Under the pieces are notes generated by a model. It had not been told where the DNA came from. It saw only the letters and a program-made list of their open reading frames with translations, and did not search any database. A stretch of 57,203 nucleotides of DNA from CAZCAQ01 sp964540135 (GTDB lineage Bacteria > Patescibacteriota > WWE3 > UBA101185 > UBA10185), in the NCBI GenBank assembly GCA_964540135.1, contig CAZILK010000006.1, positions 1-57,203 of the forward strand. Reading direction: 5' to 3'. This document shows positions 33,426 to 40,016 of this stretch, in pieces; the stretch's first letter is position 1, and each line of letters opens with the position of its first letter. Position numbers and translations under genes: made by a program.

Positions 33426-33926
33426 TTATCCACAACAATTTTTCAGCTTCTCCATTAGTTCCATGGATTTATTAGTAGCTGGTTTAGAAGTGTATTTTAT
33501 TGGTGTCATAGATAAAATACCTAAGATCATTAAAGGTACTACTAGAATAAGCCCTAGAATTTCTGACAGATAGCCAAAGATAAAAGCTACAAAAGTGCCA
33601 TAAACAATTGTTCCAAATTTAAGAATTGTTTGTGACAAGTGTAAATTATTAATAATTAAAAATTCGTCGGACAAATTTGAAATTCCAACTGCGCTTTGAG
33701 CAATTAGTATAGAAATTAAAGTCGTACTAACTTCAAAGATGCCAGTATATTTTAATATTAATAAGGTGATCCAAGTTAAACTGACACTATAGCAAGTTAT
33801 GCAAACTCTTCTCCCAAGTACCTTTGAAATTGCTGAACCGACCTTATAAAAAAGGAGAAAATAACCGAGCATTAATGAAAGTGTCAACACAATTTGAATG
33901 ATCATTATAAATACATCCTGATCCAA
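33426..33926 (-). CDS. Integral membrane protein with CxxC (166 aa)
   Basis: Four to five TM helices; RRVCITCYSVSLTW carries a CxxC near the start of a TM helix, the kind of position seen in membrane thiol-redox proteins, and the protein ends NCCG. No family is recognised; it is too dissimilar to VKOR for me to assign it. It overlaps the CcdA/DsbD-like gene by 22 nt, which suggests a shared thiol-transfer function. Confidence 0.6.
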   Translation of the reverse strand: MDQDVFIMIIQIVLTLSLMLGYFLLFYKVGSAISKVLGRRVCITCYSVSLTWITLLILKYTGIFEVSTTLISILIAQSAVGISNLSDEFLIINNLHLSQTILKFGTIVYGTFVAFIFGYLSEILGLILVVPLMILGILSMTPIKYTSKPATNKSMELMEKLKNCCG

Positions 33927-35101
33927 AAATAAACACCTATTGCTATAAATATCATTAGTAATCCGGTTATTAAGTGTAATTTCCTTGCATTCCTGTGTTC
34001 TAAATCCTCAACCTTTTCTAAAAGATTTTTGTTAGAAGCCACAAATACCACAATTAGCAGAGGCAAAACAAATATTAGATTATAAATAAACAGATAAAGT
34101 ACAAATTTTGTTGAGGCAGCCGCAGCGATAGTGGAAATAATTACAGTATAAATACCTCCCGTACATGGAAAGGCACACATTCCCACAAGTGCTCCTACAA
34201 AGAACGCAGCAGGAATACTAGCCTTTTCCATAAATGATTGAATAGCACCTTTTGTAAAGTCAGGAATTTTTAAATGAATTGGAAGTTTTGGAAAGAAGTA
34301 ATCTTTCACATTTATCAGACCTAATGCAAGTAAGATTACAGTTGCTATACGTGCAACAAAAAAAGGTTCGGAAGAAAGTGATATAGCTCTTAATAATCCT
34401 AAGCCAATTAAGAAATATACTGTAAATACTCCAATTATATAACTTAAACCAATAGCTATTACACTTTTTTTACTCTTTTTAATAGAATACAAAAATGTAA
34501 GTAGCAAAAGTAAAACTGCAATTGCACATGGATGAAGGCTATTGCTTACAGCACCAACGACTATTGGTATAAAAAGATTATTTGTTAATGGATTTTGAGA
34601 ATCCCGAGGTTCTTTACCCTGTATATAATCGGTAACATTGTCCTGAGTTGTAAGTTTTTCTATTGGATATCCATATAAATATATTTGATAATCGGTTGCA
34701 TTCGTATGCATTTTGGGTTGATACAACACAATTAGCTTGTGCGGTGGGAGCTGGCTGTAAGAGGACAACAGTTCTTCAACTGTGCTAAATGGTACATGTC
34801 CCTCCGCTATCAAATTAGGTTTTAGGAAAAAGGTTAAACTGTCCTGAACATTGTAAGGTATTTGATATTTTTTATTTAATTCATTAAGTGACTTTCGGTA
34901 CTCAGGTTTATTTATGTAGTCGTTCAAAACAGGTGCTATGCCATATTTTGCAAGTATAGGTTTTATCTCATCTATATATGTAACACAGTCTGAACAGGCA
35001 TTATTATAATAAACTTCTATTTTTTCTTGTGCCTGTACCCTAGAAATAAAAAAGGATATTAGTGTAATTCCACAAATTAAAAATAGAGAAAGTTTTTTCA
35101 T
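33905..35101 (-). CDS. CcdA/DsbD-like thiol-disulfide transporter with N-terminal thioredoxin-like domain (398 aa)
   Basis: A signal peptide (cleavage near VQAQ) leads to an extracytoplasmic domain with YYNNACSDCVTYIDEI, a thioredoxin-like CxxC. Then come about six to seven TM helices with SNSLHPCAIAVLLLLL and GMCAFPCTGGIYTV, the paired Pro-Cys motifs of the CcdA/DsbD core. It should move reducing equivalents across the membrane to thiol proteins outside. Overlaps: 4 nt with DUF1573 upstream (ATGA) and 22 nt with the 33426 gene. Confidence 0.82.
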   Translation of the reverse strand: MKKLSLFLICGITLISFFISRVQAQEKIEVYYNNACSDCVTYIDEIKPILAKYGIAPVLNDYINKPEYRKSLNELNKKYQIPYNVQDSLTFFLKPNLIAEGHVPFSTVEELLSSYSQLPPHKLIVLYQPKMHTNATDYQIYLYGYPIEKLTTQDNVTDYIQGKEPRDSQNPLTNNLFIPIVVGAVSNSLHPCAIAVLLLLLTFLYSIKKSKKSVIAIGLSYIIGVFTVYFLIGLGLLRAISLSSEPFFVARIATVILLALGLINVKDYFFPKLPIHLKIPDFTKGAIQSFMEKASIPAAFFVGALVGMCAFPCTGGIYTVIISTIAAAASTKFVLYLFIYNLIFVLPLLIVVFVASNKNLLEKVEDLEHRNARKLHLITGLLMIFIAIGVYFWIRMYL

Positions 35102-35502
35102 AGTATAGTACCTTTCATTTTTACCACATATTCTTTCTCAGTAGGTTTTGAAGTAAATATGTAAATCTCATGATATACATCATCCCCTTTCTTGTGCATG
35201 GAAGATGGATCGAACTGAATAGTGATCTTTTTAGATTCCTTAGATTTAACCTCAAAACTTGTTACAGGGTTAATGACACTAGTACATCCGCAGGAGGTAT
35301 AAATTCTTGCCACTTCAATATTTTGATTACCTTTATTATTCAACTCAAAACTGAGTATAGGTTTATCACTTAGCTTAATGCCTGCCAGATTAATTTCTTC
35401 TGGAAAATTCAAAGTATTACTGAAATAAGTTTGATATATACTTAAAATAAGCATAAAGGAAATTATAATTAAGGAAATCATAAGAGTTTTTTTATTTCTC
35501 AT
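35098..35502 (-). CDS. DUF1573 membrane-anchored protein (134 aa)
   Basis: A TM anchor is followed by a beta-sandwich with IARIYTSCGCTSVINP, the SCGCT signature of DUF1573 (an ASH/MSP-like fold). The two Cys could bind metal or be redox-active. The ATG at 35502 has AAAGGAAAG upstream; an ATG at 35538 would overlap the previous gene by 23 nt and lacks that support. It is a paralogue of the 35516 protein and is coupled to the CcdA/DsbD gene by ATGA. Confidence 0.82.
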   Translation of the reverse strand: MRNKKTLMISLIIISFMLILSIYQTYFSNTLNFPEEINLAGIKLSDKPILSFELNNKGNQNIEVARIYTSCGCTSVINPVTSFEVKSKESKKITIQFDPSSMHKKGDDVYHEIYIFTSKPTEKEYVVKMKGTIL

Positions 35503-35515
35503 ACAATACTTTCCT

Positions 35516-36058
35516 TTATCTGGTAACTGTAGCCTCAAATGACACTTGAATAAGTGGATTGTCTTTTAAATTGGTACCTAGCATAATATTTCTCTTTATA
35601 TATCCAATCCCCTGAGGACCATGCGCATTGGGATCAAATATTGTCTTAATTTTCACAGTTTCGCCGGGTTTTAAGTTCTTTCCAACAGTGAAATCTTGTG
35701 CATTAGACATACCTTTCATAGAATAGAGCCGACTTTTGGTTCCATCTGGATAAAGCAATTGGGCCTTGGTACAGCCACACGAAGTGTAAAGCTCCGTCAG
35801 GAATATATCTTGACTACCTGTATTAGTTACTTCGAATATGGCATCAACAACCCAATCTTTTTGCGATATAGTACCAAAATCAAAGTTTGTTTTGTCCACC
35901 TTTATTGAAGATGATGATAGCTCTATATCTGAACCCTGTATCTGACTGGTAGCTTTTTCCGTTACACCTGCACTTGCAAATATAAATCCAAAAAAAGCAA
36001 TTATAGGTACTACAACCAAAAAGATGATAGGTTTAAATTTATTATAAAATTCCTTCAT
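35516..36058 (-). CDS. DUF1573 membrane-anchored protein (180 aa)
   Basis: A TM segment is followed by FDFGTISQKDWVVDAIFEVTNTGSQDI and ELYTSCGCTKAQLLYPDG, a full DUF1573 domain with SCGC. It is 9 nt downstream of the 36068 gene and 13 nt upstream of the second DUF1573 gene. Pairing of DUF1573 with CcdA/DsbD here suggests extracytoplasmic Cys handling; this is inference. Confidence 0.82.
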   Translation of the reverse strand: MKEFYNKFKPIIFLVVVPIIAFFGFIFASAGVTEKATSQIQGSDIELSSSSIKVDKTNFDFGTISQKDWVVDAIFEVTNTGSQDIFLTELYTSCGCTKAQLLYPDGTKSRLYSMKGMSNAQDFTVGKNLKPGETVKIKTIFDPNAHGPQGIGYIKRNIMLGTNLKDNPLIQVSFEATVTR

Positions 36059-36067
36059 AAAATTCCT

Positions 36068-36976
36068 TTATATTCCACAACCTCCGCCGCCTTGTACTGA
36101 TTGAGGAAGTGATTTAATTTGTGACCTCGTTTGTCTATAGCCTGAAGCACTTGAGTACTTAGCACTAAGTACCTCTTTTGCACTGACCTTGTTTATGGAA
36201 GTTCCGCTTTCAGAGAAATAGAGAGCAATGTCAGAGTAATTTTGTGGGAACCAAATAGAATTAACTTGTAATGCAACTTTATATGCTTCATCTTTGGACA
36301 CACCATTCTTAGCCATTAATTCCAATAAACCAAGCATAGCCATACCATGATTGCAGTCAGGAAAGCTTGTAGAGTTATTACAACAAGGCCGATATATACC
36401 TGCAGACATTTCTTCGACCATTTGTTGTTGTGATGAATCTAAAGTTACGTATGAGAATTTGCTAAAGTAGCCCATTGAGTTCCCTTCCGATAAAGTCCAA
36501 CCACCCGTGCTAGCGTAATTACTTACTTGTGAAGGATCCTGCATTATCTCTCCCTTCTCTAATACTGAATTCTTATTAGCAAGACCAAAAGCCCACAAAA
36601 GATTTAAAATTAGTCTCGAATTTTTATCAGTCATTACAATCTGGTCATTATTATTCCCTTCAATAAGCTTTTTATCCTCTTCTGACAGAGAACCCATTGT
36701 TTGTTCAAACTTAGTTTTATCTATGACGCCATCCTCCACCATCTTTTTACCTAAATTCCCCCAAGAAACAGGTAATGTAACTTGTGTAACAGCCTTAATA
36801 TCAGTTATTTGAGGCACCTCCTGTGCGTTCGTGATAGGCTTATTTCCTTGATTTGCAGTTATATTATTAGGAAACTTTATATTAGGTGTAATCCTAACTT
36901 CGGTCGTGAACATATAGTTGAATATTAAGAAAAGGGCAGTAAGTGCACTTATCAAAGCCCAGTTGTTTAATTTCAT
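36068..36976 (-). CDS. Anchored Cys/His-rich protein of unknown family (302 aa)
   Basis: An N-terminal TM helix is followed by a secreted domain. SAGIYRPCCNNSTSFPDCNHGMAMLGLLELMA has CC, C and an H close together, a likely metal or haem site, and the protein ends GGGGCGI. EEDKKLIEGNN... is a helical middle. I recognise no Pfam family. First gene of a six-gene operon under TCS box B; leaderless, with CATAAT 6 nt before the ATG. Its context argues for a copper or thiol role outside the cell. Confidence 0.65.
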   Translation of the reverse strand: MKLNNWALISALTALFLIFNYMFTTEVRITPNIKFPNNITANQGNKPITNAQEVPQITDIKAVTQVTLPVSWGNLGKKMVEDGVIDKTKFEQTMGSLSEEDKKLIEGNNNDQIVMTDKNSRLILNLLWAFGLANKNSVLEKGEIMQDPSQVSNYASTGGWTLSEGNSMGYFSKFSYVTLDSSQQQMVEEMSAGIYRPCCNNSTSFPDCNHGMAMLGLLELMAKNGVSKDEAYKVALQVNSIWFPQNYSDIALYFSESGTSINKVSAKEVLSAKYSSASGYRQTRSQIKSLPQSVQGGGGCGI

Positions 36977-36982
36977 AGGAAT

Positions 36983-37016
36983 ATTATGAAATATAACTAT
37001 TAAGAAACTTATGAAG
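36983..37016 (-). promoter_or_regulatory. Promoter with two-component response-regulator box, copy B
   Basis: The minus strand reads CTTCATAAGTTTCTTAATAG (36997-37016), 8 nt, CATAAT (36983-36988), 6 nt, ATG at 36976. Geometry is identical to copies A and C. Confidence 0.75.
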
Positions 37017-37037
37017 ATGAATTAGACCACGAGAAGA

Positions 37038-37232
37038 CTACTTATTACGCTGATGGATTCTATACATTCCCCAAGCATGTAGAATAATGCCTGCAATAAT
37101 TAGTAGAGGAGCCGATGAAGATAGATATTTTGAAAAAAGGGTACCAAGTCCTAATGCAATGCTGCATGCTCCCAATAAGGATGCTAGCCATTCTGAATAT
37201 TTAGCTTTTCTTAAATATGAGTTGTTATTCAT
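37038..37232 (-). CDS. Two-TM small membrane protein (64 aa)
   Basis: Two hydrophobic helices (LASLLGACSIALGLGTLF; APLLIIAGIILHAWGMY) with basic ends. No family recognised. It starts 3 nt after the stop of a 32-aa peptide gene which itself overlaps the histidine kinase, so it is probably the last gene of the RR-HK operon. It may modulate the kinase or assist metal handling. Confidence 0.6.
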   Translation of the reverse strand: MNNNSYLRKAKYSEWLASLLGACSIALGLGTLFSKYLSSSAPLLIIAGIILHAWGMYRIHQRNK

Positions 37233-37235
37233 GAT

Positions 37236-37334
37236 CTATAATATATTCCTAATTACTAAAATAGTTATTCCTATAAGTACAGCCCAACAAAAATAATATA
37301 ATATATTTTGAAGTGTAATTCTGCTAAATTTCAT
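37236..37334 (-). CDS. Very small single-TM peptide (32 aa)
   Basis: It reads MKFSRITLQNILYYFCWAVL followed by IGITILVIRNIL, one hydrophobic helix after a basic start. The start overlaps the last codons of the histidine kinase (11-nt overlap) and the stop is 3 nt before the next start. Tight coupling on both sides supports it being translated. Function unknown. Confidence 0.5.
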   Translation of the reverse strand: MKFSRITLQNILYYFCWAVLIGITILVIRNIL

Positions 37335-38721
37335 TTTTAATTTTAAAAACTACCCTAAATGTACTACCTTTGCCTTTTTCACTGGTAAGTTCAATACGTC
37401 CATCATGAGCTTTAATAATAGAATCCGCAATGGCTAAGCCTAAACCATGTCCCGCAATATTTATATTCTGTTCTGTTCTATAAAATCTGTTAAATATATC
37501 CTTCTGCTGTGCTTTATCAATACCTATTCCTGTGTCTTTAATTTCAATAATGGCGCTATCTTTTTCAGTAAATAAATTTATTGATACAATACCTTTTTCT
37601 GGCGTAAATTTGATTGCGTTATCTAAAATATTGTAAATCGCTTGATATAGCTTATCCTCTTTTCCAAAGATAATAATATTTTCAACAATACTGTGCTGTA
37701 TCCTTATCTGTTTAGGTGTAGCAGAATATTTAGCCACGCTGCTAATCTCGGACATTAGTTGAGATAGGTTTACTTCTGTAAACATATTTTTTACATCTGT
37801 ACTCTGCGACCACGCAAAGTCCATTAAACTCAACAGGCTTTTAGTTAATTTATCAACTTGTTCCAATGTTTGTTGCATGGCTTGTCTATACTCAGCTGTG
37901 GTCCTATCTTTTGATAAAGTCACTTCAGAGTTAGTTTTTATTACTGCAAGAGGAGTTTTTACTTCATGAGCCATTTCACCTAGAAACTGACGTTCGAAGT
38001 TAAAAGCTTTACCCAATCTATCTAGTAAAGAATTAAAGTTTGTAACTAATATTTCAGTCTCTTCGGAACTTACAGGTAGGTCGATTGATCTTGCTAAATT
38101 CTCGGATGTTACTTTATTAAAAGCTTTACCCAATTTTGTAATAGGACTTGTGGCGGACCTGGCAAGTAGATAGCCAATTAGAATAGCTGGCGTAATTATA
38201 AAGAACAGTACTATGATTCCAATTTTTTTTAATTGCTCTAAGGTTTTCTCATAGATATCTATTGGATGGCCCATCACAACTGCTCCAAATGCGGTGTCGG
38301 CATTTTTTATTGGATATGCTATTACCCTCATTGTCAAGTCACCCGTTTTCTTTTGTGCAAATACAGGAGCATTACTTGCGACAGCTTGGTTAGACAAAGT
38401 CTGAAAATTAGAGGCAGTACCATCCGAAGTAAAACCTTGTGCATCAACGATTTCAACGAATATTCCAGGCACCTCTTTTTGACTTAGACTCAATATATCT
38501 TTGGTTTGTGTATCGTGCGTGTTGTTAGTGTTCAATGCTACACTATATGCTATTTGGGAAGCGTGTATTGATAATGATCTGTCTGTTTCTAAAGAAAGAT
38601 AACGCTTGGTCAAAAGAAAAAAACTAGTGAACAAAACTACAGAGATAATTAATATTATCAGCGCATACCACAATGTCAGTTGTTTTCTTACACTTAGTTT
38701 TTTTAGTTGTAGTTTACTCAT
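37324..38721 (-). CDS. Sensor histidine kinase (465 aa)
   Basis: TM1 (~17-38), an extracytoplasmic sensor (~40-165), TM2 (~167-187) and HAMP (~188-240). HisKA follows with MAHEVKTPLAVIKTN (phospho-His H252), and HATPase_c has N (ILDNAIKFTPEKG), G1 (IKDTGIGIDK) and G2 (GHGLGLAI) boxes. It is the partner of the OmpR-type regulator, with a 4-nt ATGA overlap. No Cys/Met metal motif is obvious in the sensor. By context (copper island, CusS-like domain order) it probably senses extracytoplasmic copper. Confidence 0.92.
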   Translation of the reverse strand: MSKLQLKKLSVRKQLTLWYALIILIISVVLFTSFFLLTKRYLSLETDRSLSIHASQIAYSVALNTNNTHDTQTKDILSLSQKEVPGIFVEIVDAQGFTSDGTASNFQTLSNQAVASNAPVFAQKKTGDLTMRVIAYPIKNADTAFGAVVMGHPIDIYEKTLEQLKKIGIIVLFFIITPAILIGYLLARSATSPITKLGKAFNKVTSENLARSIDLPVSSEETEILVTNFNSLLDRLGKAFNFERQFLGEMAHEVKTPLAVIKTNSEVTLSKDRTTAEYRQAMQQTLEQVDKLTKSLLSLMDFAWSQSTDVKNMFTEVNLSQLMSEISSVAKYSATPKQIRIQHSIVENIIIFGKEDKLYQAIYNILDNAIKFTPEKGIVSINLFTEKDSAIIEIKDTGIGIDKAQQKDIFNRFYRTEQNINIAGHGLGLAIADSIIKAHDGRIELTSEKGKGSTFRVVFKIKNEI

Positions 38722-39392
38722 TCCTTAGTAGAAAGTTTAAAACCTACTCCATAAACAGTTTGTATTAATTTTACTTTTCCGGGCAAATCAATTTTCTTTC
38801 GTAAGGTGCCTATAAGTACATCTACTATGTTACTGTTACCTGTGTAGCTTGTATCCCAGACATGATCTAAAATCATTGTCCTTGTAACCACCCCGTCTTT
38901 ATTTTTAGCCATTAATTCCAGGATAGAAAATTCTTTTGGTGTTAGTTCTATGATATCTGTACCTCTTGTCACTTGGTGTCTAAATAGATCTAATTTTAAA
39001 TCGTCTATTTCTAAAATAGGAAGTTCTATTTGATCTTTCCTTTTTAATAAAGCTTTTACTCGGGCAAACAACTCAATTACACTAAAAGGTTTTGTTAAAT
39101 AGTCATCAGCCCCTGTATTGAAGCCCTCTACCTTGTCTTGTATTTGCGATTTTGCTGTAAGCATTAAAACAGGCACATTTATACCGTTCTCCCTGAGATT
39201 CTTACAAAGAGTAATTCCGTCCATTTTGGGGAGCATTAAGTCTAGTATAATCAGGTCGTATGACTCAGTTTCTGCCATAAAACTGCCTTCTTCACCGTCT
39301 AATGCTATATCTACGGCGTAGCCTTGTTCAGTTAACCCCTTTTTGAGACTTTCAGCGAGAGCCTTTTCGTCTTCTACTATAAGTAAACGCAT
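38718..39392 (-). CDS. OmpR/PhoB-family response regulator (224 aa)
   Basis: Receiver domain with acidic pocket (VEDEK), phospho-acceptor D51 in LIILDLMLPKMDG, and conserved T/K (MLTAKS, YLTKPFS). The C-terminal winged helix is of the Trans_reg_C type (LTPKEFSILELMAKNKDGV; NIVDVLIGTLRKKI). CusR/CopR-like by context. It is predicted to bind the tandem CTTCATAAnnTTCT boxes at 33012, 36997 and 39766. Its own promoter has TAAAAT 6 nt before the ATG and a weaker CTTCATAAG site about 57 bp upstream. Confidence 0.92.
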   Translation of the reverse strand: MRLLIVEDEKALAESLKKGLTEQGYAVDIALDGEEGSFMAETESYDLIILDLMLPKMDGITLCKNLRENGINVPVLMLTAKSQIQDKVEGFNTGADDYLTKPFSVIELFARVKALLKRKDQIELPILEIDDLKLDLFRHQVTRGTDIIELTPKEFSILELMAKNKDGVVTRTMILDHVWDTSYTGNSNIVDVLIGTLRKKIDLPGKVKLIQTVYGVGFKLSTKE

Positions 39393-39450
39393 GGATGTAT
39401 TTTACCTTACAAATACTATTAATTGGAAAGTTTGTGAAAATTCAGAAGAT

Positions 39451-39470
39451 CTTCATAAGTTTTTTGTATT
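39451..39470. promoter_or_regulatory. Possible fourth, degenerate response-regulator box
   Basis: The plus strand reads CTTCATAAGTTTTTTGTATT, between the divergent RR gene (39392) and ArsR-like gene (39480). The second half-site is poor and the 8-nt spacing to a -10 is not kept, so it may serve autoregulation or be chance. Confidence 0.4.
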
Positions 39471-39479
39471 ATATATACG

Positions 39480-39773
39480 GTGCAATCAGATATATCAAAA
39501 GCTCAAACAATATTTAAGATTCTTTGTAACAAACATAGAATTGAAGTAATACAACGACTTGCCCAGAAAGATCGTTATGTAGGCGAACTTGCGGAGGGTC
39601 TTAAAGTAAAGCCCTCAAAAGTTTCTAAACAAATTGCATATCTCAAGAAACTTGGATATGTTTCCGGGCACAAATCTGGGTTGAAAACTTATTATCATTT
39701 AGAAAGTAAAAACTTACCTAAGTTAATTAAGTATGTTGAAAATAGCACACTTTTTCCCAATAGATCTTCATAA
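39480..39773 (+). CDS. ArsR-type winged-helix regulator (97 aa)
   Basis: A helix-turn-helix AEGLKVKPSKVSKQIAYLKKLGYVSGHKSGLKTYYHLE is preceded by the dimer helix ISKAQTIFKILCNKHRIEVIQRL, the ArsR/SmtB layout. The usual ELCVC metal box is reduced to a single Cys (ILCNKHR), so the sensing mode is unclear. The start is a GTG with TATTAT 7 nt upstream (leaderless). The response-regulator box C overlaps its last codons. Confidence 0.8.
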   Translation: MQSDISKAQTIFKILCNKHRIEVIQRLAQKDRYVGELAEGLKVKPSKVSKQIAYLKKLGYVSGHKSGLKTYYHLESKNLPKLIKYVENSTLFPNRSS

Positions 39774-39799
39774 CTTTCTAATAACCAGAGAACTATAAT
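39766..39799 (+). promoter_or_regulatory. Promoter with two-component response-regulator box, copy C
   Basis: CTTCATAACTTTCTAATAAC (39766-39785), 8 nt, TATAAT (39794-39799), 6 nt, ATG at 39806. It drives the DUF2933-like gene and the His-rich ATPase. Confidence 0.78.
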
Positions 39800-39805
39800 C
39801 ACAAC

Positions 39806-39964
39806 ATGAACAAAATAAATAAAACTTTATTATGTGTTGCCGTAGCAGTAATAGGAGTAATTATGGTTTTTGTGTTTAACGTCTCCCCATTTTTTACTTT
39901 TGCAATTCTATTATGCCCATTAATGCATGTGTTCATGATGTCAGGTGCAGGACACAAACACTAA
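39806..39964 (+). CDS. DUF2933-like small membrane protein (52 aa)
   Basis: It reads MNKINKTLLCVAVAVIGVIM, a second hydrophobic stretch, and CPLMHVFMMSGAGHKH at the end. Two TM segments and a Cys/Met/His-rich tail match the DUF2933 type (CPLMHxFMH...HGGH), small proteins frequent in copper loci. The ATG is 6 nt after the TATAAT of box C. The His-rich ATPase follows 52 nt downstream and is probably in the same transcript. Confidence 0.75.
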   Translation: MNKINKTLLCVAVAVIGVIMVFVFNVSPFFTFAILLCPLMHVFMMSGAGHKH

Positions 39965-40016
39965 AGTGGACCGTGCCTTTAGGATATGATGTATCATTAA
40001 TCCAAGGAGACTATTT

